13,950 nt of DNA from Caldisericia bacterium (lineage in GTDB: Bacteria > Caldisericota > Caldisericia > UBA6126 > JAGPKI01): positions 4,625 through 18,574 of the forward strand of contig JAGPKI010000016.1 of assembly GCA_018054005.1 (NCBI GenBank), read 5' to 3'. Of this stretch, positions 1-7,451 are shown piece after piece. The notes under the pieces were generated by a model that was not told the origin of the DNA, searched no databases, and saw nothing but the letters and a program-made list of their open reading frames with translations. The position numbers and the translations under genes are program-made. Every line of letters starts with the position of its first letter. Within the stretch, counting starts at the first letter, position 1.

Positions 1-96
1 TTAATTCAATGAATATAATTAATTAAAATCTAAATTGTATATATAGGATTTTACAAACGTAAATATCAATTTTTAATGAACTAAAATCCATAAAAA

Positions 97-125
97 TTTG
101 TATTTACAATTGAAATGCTTATAAT
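97..125 (+). promoter_or_regulatory. Sigma-A type promoter of the 6S-like RNA
   Basis: A perfect -10 hexamer TATAAT lies at 120-125. The -35 is weak: TTTGTA at 97-102 with a 17-base spacer, or TTGTAT at 98-103 with 16. Transcription would start at about 131-134, exactly where the first strand of the RNA's closing stem begins. That agreement is the main support. The 1-96 stretch upstream is AT-rich and I see no gene in it. Confidence 0.7.
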
Positions 126-130
126 ATTGT

Positions 131-303
131 TATACCCTACGATGGTGGTGAGCAATAAAGTAGGTTTGAACCAACACTGAAAAAACGAGGACAAATTTTA
201 GTGTGGAGTGGCTCTTCTAAAGAAGAACCCGAAGCATTAATCGAGTTCTCACCTGTTTGATGCAGGTTCAGAAAATCTACTTGCCACGCCTGAGTGGGGT
301 TTA
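131..303 (+). ncRNA. ssrS: 6S RNA (regulator of RNA polymerase)
   Basis: This is a roughly 173-nt structured RNA with a rod-like closing stem. ACCCTAC at 134-140 pairs with GTGGGGT at 294-300, GTG at 148-150 with CAC at 285-287, GCAA at 152-155 with TTGC at 281-284, and GTAG at 160-163 with CTAC at 277-280. The middle forms a bubble and a terminal hairpin (CTTCT/AGAAG near 212-224). The 3' side of the bubble carries a small hairpin, ACCTG at 251-255 with CAGGT at 263-267, preceded by TTCTCACCTG. This layout resembles E. coli 6S RNA, including the GAAGC..UUAA stretch before the bubble hairpin; that comparison is from memory, not an alignment. 6S RNA mimics an open promoter and binds sigma-70/sigma-A holoenzyme. 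No U-rich terminator follows, so the 3' end may come from processing. A cis-regulatory leader of the next gene is the alternative. Confidence 0.75.
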
Positions 304-319
304 TATTTATGAGGTTAAT

Positions 320-706
320 ATGACTAAACAAGCTATAATACGAAAAATAATTATAGACAAAGCATTAGTTGAGATAATAGAGGATGCAGAAAAATGTAAT
401 TTTAAATGTGAAGGCTGTGAACTTAAAAATAAGTTATTATTGTCAGATTTAAATATTCCAGTAAAAGAAAACGATGTTGTTGAGATTTATATAGAAAACT
501 ACAAATTATTTATAAGTACATTTGTAACTTTTATTTTACCACTAATTTTACTTATTTTTGGATTATTTTTAGGTAGAGGAAATGAAATAAAAAGTTTATT
601 GTTTGGTGGAATATTTGTTGCAATTGCTTTAATTTTTGCTTATATATTTGACAAGTACTTTAAAGCTAAAGTTACTATAACAAAAGTTATTTTTGAAGGT
701 GGTTAA
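320..706 (+). CDS. RseC/MucC-like membrane protein with cysteine cluster
   Basis: This 128-residue protein has a short N-terminal soluble part with a C-x3-C-x2-C cluster (Cys26, Cys30, Cys33), a basic-acidic segment ending in a DVVEIYI strand, and two membrane helices at about 65-85 and 93-111. That order matches the RseC/MucC family (SoxR-reducing system RseC, PF04246), whose members act on sigma-E signalling or on reduction of SoxR. The biochemical role is unclear in most bacteria, and neither sigma-E, SoxR nor Rnf genes are in view. I chose ATG320 because GAGG at 311-314 sits five bases upstream. An in-frame ATG at 257 would add 21 residues encoded by the structured RNA and has no Shine-Dalgarno site. 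The next gene starts six bases after the stop, so the two are probably one operon. Confidence 0.7.
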   Translation: MTKQAIIRKIIIDKALVEIIEDAEKCNFKCEGCELKNKLLLSDLNIPVKENDVVEIYIENYKLFISTFVTFILPLILLIFGLFLGRGNEIKSLLFGGIFVAIALIFAYIFDKYFKAKVTITKVIFEGG

Positions 707-712
707 TAATTT

Positions 713-931
713 ATGAGTAAAAATTTTTTAAGTGGTTTTGTGACTGGAACTGCTGTAGGGTTCCTCATAGGTTTGTTATCAGCCCCTGAAGAAGGTTATA
801 TTTTTAGAAATCGTATTTATAACTCGATTGAAGAAGAAGTATATAAAATATCGAAATCAGCTAATAAAATGCTTGAATTATTTAGAAAAAAGGGTGACCA
901 AGCCTTAACTTTAGAGGAAGAGTTACACTAA
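713..931 (+). CDS. Small YtxH-like protein
   Basis: This 72-residue protein has a glycine-rich hydrophobic N-terminus at about 5-23, then GLLSAPEEG at 20-28 and a charged helical tail. The glycine-rich helix followed by a 'GLLxAPxxG' turn is the signature of the YtxH family (PF12732), small membrane-associated proteins often linked to general stress in Firmicutes. Their molecular function is not known. The tail is shorter than in many members. A GGTGG Shine-Dalgarno-like site at 699-703 lies inside the end of the preceding gene, so the two are likely translated in sequence. Confidence 0.65.
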   Translation: MSKNFLSGFVTGTAVGFLIGLLSAPEEGYIFRNRIYNSIEEEVYKISKSANKMLELFRKKGDQALTLEEELH

Positions 932-962
932 AGCATTAAAATTCATCTTTTGGAGATGTATA

Positions 963-2642
963 ATGAAGAAATGCCTTTTATCTGTTGCTTTAGTATTTGT
1001 AATTTTAATTACTTTTTCCAATTTAGCAATTGGAAATAATAGCACTCTTCTGTTTTTTGAATCTGATTCTAATAAGTACGAAATAGATACTACCTTTAAA
1101 TTGTATATTAAAATTAGTGATGTATCCGATCTTTTTGGTTATTCAATTAGTTTAGATTATGACGAGACTAAGCTTGTTCTTTTAGAGGTAAGTGAAGGAG
1201 ATTTTCTAAATAGCACAGGAAAAGAAACTGTATTTAAAAATACGATAGATTCTGTTAAAGGAGAAATTCTTATAGCATCAGCACTTCTCGGAAAAAGTAA
1301 TGGTGTAACAGGAAATGGAACCCTCTTTACAATAATTTTTAAAGGAAAATTTCCAGGTAAATGCAATTTTAAATTTTTATCCTCATATCTAAAAAATTCA
1401 TCATTGTCTGACATTCCGTTTAATGTAGCGGATTATTCAATAGAAATTTTTAAGATTGAAGCAGGGCCTGTGTTATCAATTGATACTCCTACTCTTGATT
1501 TTGGAAATATAAATTTTGGAGATACACCTTCATTAAAGTTTAATATTATAAATAGTGGAAAGGGAGAACTTCAAGGTGAAATAAGTTCTTTAAATCCATG
1601 GATAAAAGTAAATCCTCAAAAATTTTATGGCAACACTGAAGTTACCGTTACTATAGTGACAACTCTTGTTGCTCCAAACTCAAGTTATAACGGAGAAATA
1701 AAGATAAGAAGTAATGCCGGTGAAGCCAGTGTAATAGTTAAAGTTTATATTGTACAAGAGATATCTAAAGAGCCACCATCATTGAAAATTCTAACTCCAG
1801 AAAATAATCTTTTAACGAGAGAGAATAGAGTATTCATTCTTTGCGAAACTAAACCAGGTTGTTTTGCTTCAATAAATGGACAAAAAGTTCCTGTTGACAT
1901 TGAAGACGGTATATTCTGGTATAATGCCAATCTTAAAGAAGGAACAAATACATTTGAAATTTCTGTATGGGATGCATACGAAAATAAAAGAAGTGATGTT
2001 TTAACGATAATAAGAGACACAACTCCTCCTCAAATAAACGTTGATAATATACCTCTTTTAGTAAATATCGAAGAAATCACTATTTCTGGTAAAACTGATC
2101 CAGATGCAATTCTTACTTTCAACAATTCGCCTGTAGAGTTAAAGGTTGATGGCACATTTACTGTAAAGTATAAAGTAGAAGGTGAAGTTAATCAGCTTGT
2201 TTTTACTACAAGTGACTCTCTTGGCAATAAAAAGATTGTTGTTAGGGTTTTCTTTTATAGCCCACCGCTAAAAAATAAAATTATTTTAAAAGTTGATAGT
2301 AAAATTGCATCATTTAATGGAATAAACTTTACCTTAGATGTTCCACCGATTGTTTATAATGGAAGAGTGATGGTTCCGGTTCGCGCAATTGCAGATATAT
2401 TTGGAGCAGATGTAAATTGGATATCTACTGAAAAAAAAGTAATTATAACCCTTCGACTTGAAAAGATAGTTTTGACCATTGGAGTTAACAGTGCAAACTT
2501 TAATGGTAATGAAGTTTTTCTTGATTCACCACCTATCATTCAAAATGAAAGAGTCATGGTTCCAGTTAGGTTTATTTCTGAAGCATTTAAATCTCAAGTT
2601 GATTGGGACGCTGCAACAAAAACAGTAATAATTAAATTTTAG
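963..2642 (+). CDS. Secreted cohesin / Ig-like / stalk (copper amine oxidase N-terminal type) domain protein
   Basis: This is a 559-residue exported protein. Residues 1-25 are a signal peptide (MKK, hydrophobic core, likely cleavage near AIG/NNS). Residues about 28-165 read as a cohesin-like beta-sandwich (FGYSISLDYDETKL, then a GNGTLFTIIFK strand). Residues about 170-265 resemble an ASH/DUF1573-type domain (LDFGNINFGD, NSGKGEL). Residues about 270-352 and 353-432 are two Ig-like modules with the TPEN and DTTPP linkers typical of bacterial surface proteins. Residues 435-559 are two copies of the copper amine oxidase N-terminal stalk repeat (PF07833), each with an 'ERVMVPVRFISEAF'-like core (469-480 and 530-542). 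The stalk domain occurs in surface proteins and is not itself an oxidase. GGAG at 952-955 gives a well-placed Shine-Dalgarno site. The next gene starts one base after the stop. The ligand is unknown; no dockerin is visible here. Confidence 0.8.
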   Translation: MKKCLLSVALVFVILITFSNLAIGNNSTLLFFESDSNKYEIDTTFKLYIKISDVSDLFGYSISLDYDETKLVLLEVSEGDFLNSTGKETVFKNTIDSVKGEILIASALLGKSNGVTGNGTLFTIIFKGKFPGKCNFKFLSSYLKNSSLSDIPFNVADYSIEIFKIEAGPVLSIDTPTLDFGNINFGDTPSLKFNIINSGKGELQGEISSLNPWIKVNPQKFYGNTEVTVTIVTTLVAPNSSYNGEIKIRSNAGEASVIVKVYIVQEISKEPPSLKILTPENNLLTRENRVFILCETKPGCFASINGQKVPVDIEDGIFWYNANLKEGTNTFEISVWDAYENKRSDVLTIIRDTTPPQINVDNIPLLVNIEEITISGKTDPDAILTFNNSPVELKVDGTFTVKYKVEGEVNQLVFTTSDSLGNKKIVVRVFFYSPPLKNKIILKVDSKIASFNGINFTLDVPPIVYNGRVMVPVRAIADIFGADVNWISTEKKVIITLRLEKIVLTIGVNSANFNGNEVFLDSPPIIQNERVMVPVRFISEAFKSQVDWDAATKTVIIKF

Positions 2643-2643
2643 A

Positions 2644-3510
2644 ATGAATTTTTCCTCTTATAGTAAAAGAAAGTCGTTTATAAGGCTTTTAGGTATAATT
2701 TTTGGAAGTCTTGTAGATGCTTTCGGATATGCAGCTTTTCTTGTTCCAAACAAGTTAAACCTTGGTGGTATAGCTGGGATAGCTACAATTTTATATCATC
2801 TTACAGGAATGCCTGCTGGTATTCTATATATTCTCTTTAATATACCTATATTTATACTTGCTTTTTTTAAATTAGATAAAAATATTTTATTAAGAACAGC
2901 ATTAACTCTCGTCTTAAATGGATTAGCAATAGATTTATTTATGAAGATTCTAAATTATCTTCCATTAACAGATAATTTATTACTTGCATCAATTTATGGG
3001 GGAGTATTATCGGGACTTGGTATTGGTTTAGTTTTTAGGTCTCGAGGTTCTCTTGGTGGAACTGACCTTTTTGCCCAGGTTATATTTTCTTATACACATT
3101 TTTCTTTTGGTCAAATTGTTTTTTTTGTAGATGCAAGCGTAATAGTTTTAACTGCATTTATATTTAAAAATGCAGAACTTGCATTATTACCACTTTTGGC
3201 TTTGTTTGTGCTCGGAAGAGTTGTAGATACAGTTCAAGAAGGTATATCTTCAGCTAAAGCAGCATTAATAATAACAGACGAAGAAGAAAAAGTGCGTAAA
3301 TATATTCTTAATGATATGGGTAGAGGTGTCACTATTTTAAAAGGTTATGGAGGCTACACTGAAAAAGATAAAAAGATAATATTGTGTGCTTTTTCACGAT
3401 CTCAAATCACAAGTTTTAAAGAAAATATTTATTATTTGGATCCCAAAGCTTTTATTATGATTGGAAGCATTGATGAGATCATTGGGGAGGGTTTTAAAAG
3501 TGATTTCTGA
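2644..3510 (+). CDS. YitT family membrane protein (DUF161 + DUF2179)
   Basis: This 288-residue protein is of usual family length. The N-terminal 200 residues hold five or six membrane helices (about 13-35, 41-52, 57-76, 83-103, 113-132, 158-195) with the family's loop LVPNKLNLGGIAGIATIL at 33-50 and RGSLGGTD at 134-141. The cytoplasmic C-terminus (about 205-288) is a DUF2179 domain with the marker RGVTILKGYGGYT at 227-239. YitT proteins are thought to be transporters, but substrates are not established for most. There is no clear Shine-Dalgarno site; the ATG follows the upstream stop by one base (TAGAATG), which points to translational coupling. Its last 11 bases are shared with ftsE, tying it to the FtsEX operon. 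Confidence 0.85.
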   Translation: MNFSSYSKRKSFIRLLGIIFGSLVDAFGYAAFLVPNKLNLGGIAGIATILYHLTGMPAGILYILFNIPIFILAFFKLDKNILLRTALTLVLNGLAIDLFMKILNYLPLTDNLLLASIYGGVLSGLGIGLVFRSRGSLGGTDLFAQVIFSYTHFSFGQIVFFVDASVIVLTAFIFKNAELALLPLLALFVLGRVVDTVQEGISSAKAALIITDEEEKVRKYILNDMGRGVTILKGYGGYTEKDKKIILCAFSRSQITSFKENIYYLDPKAFIMIGSIDEIIGEGFKSDF

Positions 3511-4189
3511 TATAAACACTAAATTACTTATAGCAATGGATATTATTAAGTCTTATCCACCAAATGTTACAGCTGTAAATCATATAAGTTTGTCAGTTGA
3601 CAGAGGAGAATTTGTATTTATCACTGGTAAATCTGGTGCAGGTAAGACTACTTTAATAAGACTTTTGTCGAAACAAGAAGAACCAGACAACGGAAAACTT
3701 TTTATTTCAGGCAAAGAAATAACAACGATTCCAAAATCAAAAGGTTATCTTGTAAGAAGAGAATTGGGAGTAGTTTTTCAAGACTTTAAACTTATTGATT
3801 ATAAAACTGTATTTGAGAATGTTTCATTTGCCCTTGAAATGCTTGGTTATCCAGATTCTTATATTAGTAAAAAAACTTATGAAGTTTTAAATGTTGTTGG
3901 ACTTAAAGATAAAGTAAAATTATTTCCAAAAGAACTTTCTGGAGGCGAACAACAGAGAGTTGCGATAGCAAGAGCAATTGTTAACAATCCAATCATTTTG
4001 TTTGCTGATGAACCAACTGGCAATCTTGATTGGAAAACATCATTTGAATTAATGGACCTTTTTTTAGATATAAACAAAATGGGGTCAACCATTATTATGG
4101 CAACTCATAATGAAGATATTGTAAAAAAGCTTAAAAAACGTAATATTGTAATGGAAAAGGGTAAAAAAATAGATGAGATTTTTTATTGA
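3500..4189 (+). CDS. ftsE: Cell division ATP-binding protein FtsE
   Basis: With a GTG start at 3500 the product is 229 residues, the normal FtsE length. GGGGAGG at about 3484-3490 is a strong Shine-Dalgarno site for that GTG. The in-frame ATG at 3461 would add 13 residues unlike FtsE. ABC motifs are complete: Walker A GKSGAGKTT at 43-51, Q-loop Gln94, signature LSGGE at 146-150, Walker B ILFADE at 166-171 and H-loop His203. The KSYPPN stretch at 17-22 is typical of FtsE N-termini. FtsE pairs with FtsX at the division site, where ATP hydrolysis drives periplasmic or extracellular activation of murein hydrolases rather than transport. It overlaps yitT by 11 bp and ftsX by 17 bp, so expression must be tightly coupled. 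Confidence 0.93.
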   Translation: MISDINTKLLIAMDIIKSYPPNVTAVNHISLSVDRGEFVFITGKSGAGKTTLIRLLSKQEEPDNGKLFISGKEITTIPKSKGYLVRRELGVVFQDFKLIDYKTVFENVSFALEMLGYPDSYISKKTYEVLNVVGLKDKVKLFPKELSGGEQQRVAIARAIVNNPIILFADEPTGNLDWKTSFELMDLFLDINKMGSTIIMATHNEDIVKKLKKRNIVMEKGKKIDEIFY

Positions 4190-5048
4190 TTTAAAGAGAG
4201 AGCTTAAAGAAGCTATTATCAGTTTTAAGAGAAATGGTATAATGAGTCTCGGATGTATCATTATTTCAACAATTGCGCTTCTATCACTTGGTGTTACACT
4301 TCTTGTTTCAGTTTACGGTAATTACGCAGTAGCTTCTATTGGGAATAGGTTAAAAGTTACAGCTTTTTTTAGAAATGATGCAACTGAAGAGCAAGTTAAT
4401 GAAGTAGTTTTAAGGGTAAAATCTCTTCCTCAAATTAAGGAAATAGTATATATATCGCCAGAGAAAGCATTAGAAGAACTAAAGCAAAATTTCGAAGATT
4501 TAGATACACTTGAAACAAGCTCCATTCCACCCTCTATAAGAATTACTCCAAAAAATTCAAAAGAGATAAATTATATAATTGAAGAGATTGAAAAATTTCC
4601 CCAGATTGAATCAATTAACGATGTTTCAGATATTGCTAATTCTTATTCGAGTATGGTAAGAATAGTTACTATTGTATCGATTTCGATAATTATTTTTTTC
4701 TTTACAGGTTTTATTTTTATGATTTCATCAGCTACAAATCTTGCTATTTATTCTTTTAGAAAAGAGATTGAAATAATGCAATTGATTGGATCGTCAAGGG
4801 CATACGTAAGAAATCCGTTTCTATTTTTAGGTGGTTTTTATGGTTTAATAGGCGCAATAATATCTTCCTTGCTTATGTTTCCTGTATCCAAGGAAGTAGA
4901 TAAAATTTATAGAAGTTTTATATTTTATGTACCAATAGAGTTTGATAATTTGAGAATACTGATATTTATATGTGCAAGCATTTTAATAATAGGCTTAATG
5001 GGTGGTATAGCTGCATCAGCTATTTCTGTAAGAAAATATCTTAAATGA
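4173..5048 (+). CDS. ftsX: Cell division protein FtsX
   Basis: This 291-residue integral membrane partner of FtsE shows the standard FtsX layout: helix at about 24-47, an extracytoplasmic domain at about 50-160 (KVTAFFRNDAT, then LPQIKEIVYISPEKAL), then helices at about 163-188, 216-237 and 261-285. The conserved cytoplasmic segment RKEIEIMQLIGSSRAYVRNP lies at 196-215. The extracytoplasmic loop is the part that contacts the coiled coil of the cognate hydrolase in characterised systems. The start lies 17 bp inside ftsE, with a GGAAAAGGG purine tract upstream, and the stop shares ATGA with the following M23 gene. The family assignment is secure; the partner is inferred from gene order. Confidence 0.92.
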   Translation: MRFFIDLKRELKEAIISFKRNGIMSLGCIIISTIALLSLGVTLLVSVYGNYAVASIGNRLKVTAFFRNDATEEQVNEVVLRVKSLPQIKEIVYISPEKALEELKQNFEDLDTLETSSIPPSIRITPKNSKEINYIIEEIEKFPQIESINDVSDIANSYSSMVRIVTIVSISIIIFFFTGFIFMISSATNLAIYSFRKEIEIMQLIGSSRAYVRNPFLFLGGFYGLIGAIISSLLMFPVSKEVDKIYRSFIFYVPIEFDNLRILIFICASILIIGLMGGIAASAISVRKYLK

Positions 5049-6226
5049 AAAAAGTAGTAATTGTTATAATTTTAATTTTTACTATGTTTTCTATGCAACC
5101 TTTTAATAGAGTTTTCTCAGTCGATGAAATAGAGGACCTTACAAATAAAATCGAAGAGAAGAAAAAGGAAACAGAACGAATAAATAGTGCAATAAAAGAA
5201 ATTAACGCATTAATAGAAGACCAAAAAAAGAAGAAAGATAGTGCATTAGATGAATTAAATATCCTTGAGAATCAAATTTCACTAATTAGTAAAGAGTTAG
5301 AACAATTATCAAATGAAGAAGAAAAATTAAAATTATCGTATACGAAATGCTTAAAAGAAATAGAAATTCTTGACAATTCCATTAAAACAGGCGAGGAACA
5401 ATTAAACAAAATCTTATTTACTCTATATAAGAATTACACTCTTAACTATTCTGCATTTATTTTTTCTTCAAAATCATTCAATGAAATAATGGATAAAAGC
5501 ATTTATCTTCAGTTCCTTATATCAGCTGATAAAAGTTACATAAATGGACTTAAAAATAATAAAGAAAAAAAATCAATTCTTCTTGAAGAACAAGTCGATA
5601 ACCAAATAAGATTATCAGTTTTAGTAGACGAGAAAAAAAAGAAAAGTGAAGAATTAAGTAATCTTGAGAAGAAGAAAGAAAACCAGATATCTAAGCTTGC
5701 ATATAAGTTAGAAACATCAAAAAAAGAGCTGGATTCACTTATTGAAGCACAAGAAAGAACTGAAAGAGAAATACAAGAATTGATAAAAAGAAAAGAAGAA
5801 GAGATTAGGAAAAGTAAATTCAAACAAACCCCTATGGGACCATTAATTTGGCCTGTAAATGGAACTATAACAAAAGGTTCTGGTTTTGGGATGAGACTTC
5901 ACCCAATATTTGGTGTTTATAGAATGCATACAGGAATCGATATAGATGCTTCATATGGTACCCCCATTAAAGCAGTTCAAAGTGGATATATTATATATGC
6001 AGATTGGCTTGGTGGATATGGTAATACCGTCATTATACAGCACGATGAAAAACACTCTACTTTATATGGACATATGAGGTCTTATAGTGTACAAATTGAC
6101 CAATATGTTAACCAGGGAAGTATTATTGGTAGTGTAGGCTCAACAGGATGGTCAACTTCTCCTCACCTTCATTTCGAGGTAAGAATAAATGGTGATCCTA
6201 CAGACCCTCTAAATTTCTTACCATAA
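5045..6226 (+). CDS. Coiled-coil murein hydrolase with M23 (LytM) peptidase domain
   Basis: The product is 393 residues. A signal peptide occupies about 1-26. Residues 28-258 are lysine/glutamate-rich and form two long antiparallel coiled coils, as in EnvC and in PcsB-like activators. A zinc peptidase M23 domain spans about 266-393, with zinc ligands His295 and Asp299 (HTGID) and His376 (HLHFE), and catalytic His343 (YGHM). Because all these residues are present it should be an active endopeptidase cutting peptidoglycan cross-links, unlike degenerate EnvC, which only activates amidases. The ATGA overlap with ftsX (4 bp) strongly suggests FtsEX controls it, by analogy with FtsEX-PcsB and FtsEX-CwlO. 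I withhold a gene name because several non-orthologous families share this layout. Confidence 0.9.
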   Translation: MKKVVIVIILIFTMFSMQPFNRVFSVDEIEDLTNKIEEKKKETERINSAIKEINALIEDQKKKKDSALDELNILENQISLISKELEQLSNEEEKLKLSYTKCLKEIEILDNSIKTGEEQLNKILFTLYKNYTLNYSAFIFSSKSFNEIMDKSIYLQFLISADKSYINGLKNNKEKKSILLEEQVDNQIRLSVLVDEKKKKSEELSNLEKKKENQISKLAYKLETSKKELDSLIEAQERTEREIQELIKRKEEEIRKSKFKQTPMGPLIWPVNGTITKGSGFGMRLHPIFGVYRMHTGIDIDASYGTPIKAVQSGYIIYADWLGGYGNTVIIQHDEKHSTLYGHMRSYSVQIDQYVNQGSIIGSVGSTGWSTSPHLHFEVRINGDPTDPLNFLP

Positions 6227-6248
6227 CTAATAATTAAACAATTTCTAT

Positions 6249-6277
6249 TTGACCTAAATTTACACTTATTGTATTAT
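6249..6277 (+). promoter_or_regulatory. Sigma-A promoter for the S41 protease / Ca-ATPase unit
   Basis: TTGACC (6249-6254) and TATTAT (6272-6277) are separated by exactly 17 bases, close to the sigma-A consensus. The start would fall at about 6283-6285, leaving a leader of about 25 bases before the GTG. No terminator hairpin is visible in the 83-base gap after the M23 gene, so readthrough from the division operon may also occur. Confidence 0.65.
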
Positions 6278-6309
6278 TGGTATGTTATTTTATAAAAAGG
6301 AATAATTAA

Positions 6310-7428
6310 GTGAAATATTGTATTAAAAAAAATATACTGATATTTATAGTTTGTATTTTGATTTTCGTGCTTGGTTATGGAACAGCAATATATCGTTATG
6401 GGTTTAATGATTTGCCAATCACAAGATTTTCAATTTCTACTGTAAGAAATAATTATTTGGAGAAGGTTAATGATGAAACAATTGCCAAGGGAGTAGTAGA
6501 TTCATTAGGTGACCCATTTAGTAGTTATTTAACTCAGGATGAACTTAAATCTTTTGAAACACAAATTTCAAGCAATTACGTTGGAATAGGAATAATAATA
6601 TCAAGCATTGATGAAAAAATCGTTATAATCAGAGTTTTGGATAATTCACCAGCCAAAAGAGCTGGATTGGAAGAAAATTCAGAGATAATTAAGGTAAATG
6701 GAACAGATGTTCAAGGAAAAGACCTTGAAAGTGTTTCAGCATTAATAAGAGGTCCTGAAAACACCTCAGTTATTTTAACAATTTCCAAAAATGATACAAC
6801 AAAAGATGTTGAATTAAAAAGAGAAAAGGTAGAAATTGAGACTGTCTCAGGAATGATGATTAATTCCGATGTAGCATACATAAAGATATATTCTTTTAAT
6901 ATGGATACTGATGAAGAATTTAATAAAGTTCTTGATTCAGTAATTAAAAATCAGCCTAAAGGATTAATTTTAGATCTTAGGAATAATGGAGGCGGTATAT
7001 TAGAAGTTACTGAAAATATAGCAAAGAGGTTTTTAAAGGATGGTTCTATTTTTCTCTATGTCCAGGATCGTAATAATGAGCCAAGACCTCTTTATATATA
7101 CAATACAAATCCAATAAATATTCCCATAGTAGTAATAGTTAACAAAAATTCAGCGTCAGCTTCAGAAGTATTAGCTGGTGCTATTAGAGACAATAATGTT
7201 GGTAAAATATTAGGCGAGAGAACTTACGGAAAAGCTACTATACAAAAAATTTTCTATTCACCCTTTTCAAAAGGAGCTATAAAATTAACCATACAGAAAT
7301 ATTTAACCCCTAATATGTATGACTTAAATAAGAATGGCTTAACTCCTGATATACCATTTTCTGATCTTGCTGAAAGCAGTAATCCAAAAGAAGATAAAGC
7401 CATAAAGAAAGCATTAGAGCTTTTCTAA
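6310..7428 (+). CDS. S41 family carboxy-terminal processing protease (CtpA/CtpB type)
   Basis: This is a 372-residue membrane-anchored serine protease. A signal anchor spans about 8-28. The PDZ domain at about 88-165 (VGIGIIIS, SPAKRAGL, IIKVNGTDV) gates substrate entry. The S41 core follows with the Ser-Lys-Gln set: Ser283 in SASASE, Lys308 in YGK and Gln312, spaced 25 and 4 residues as in CtpB. The LDLRNNGGG motif is at 221-229. It lacks the C-terminal peptidoglycan-binding module found in Bacillus CtpA/CtpB, hence the shorter length. GTG is the start; AAGGA at 6297-6301 is placed for it. Next to ftsEX and an M23 hydrolase this is the common Firmicutes-type order, so a wall or division hydrolase substrate is a fair guess but unproven. 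Confidence 0.92.
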   Translation: MKYCIKKNILIFIVCILIFVLGYGTAIYRYGFNDLPITRFSISTVRNNYLEKVNDETIAKGVVDSLGDPFSSYLTQDELKSFETQISSNYVGIGIIISSIDEKIVIIRVLDNSPAKRAGLEENSEIIKVNGTDVQGKDLESVSALIRGPENTSVILTISKNDTTKDVELKREKVEIETVSGMMINSDVAYIKIYSFNMDTDEEFNKVLDSVIKNQPKGLILDLRNNGGGILEVTENIAKRFLKDGSIFLYVQDRNNEPRPLYIYNTNPINIPIVVIVNKNSASASEVLAGAIRDNNVGKILGERTYGKATIQKIFYSPFSKGAIKLTIQKYLTPNMYDLNKNGLTPDIPFSDLAESSNPKEDKAIKKALELF

Positions 7429-7451
7429 GAAATAATAAAGGAGAAAATCAT

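Noticed and set aside
257..319. Longer N-terminus of the RseC-like protein (ATG at 257)
   Set aside because: These codons fall inside the structured RNA, have no Shine-Dalgarno site and extend beyond the family's N-terminus. ATG320 has GAGG at the right distance.
944..958. CATCT/AGATG hairpin over the Shine-Dalgarno site of the cohesin-like gene
   Set aside because: A five-base-pair AT-rich stem is too weak and too likely by chance to call a regulatory element.
3461..3499. ATG start of ftsE at 3461
   Set aside because: It would have no family counterpart for its 13 extra residues, whereas GTG3500 has a strong GGGGAGG site and gives the usual length.
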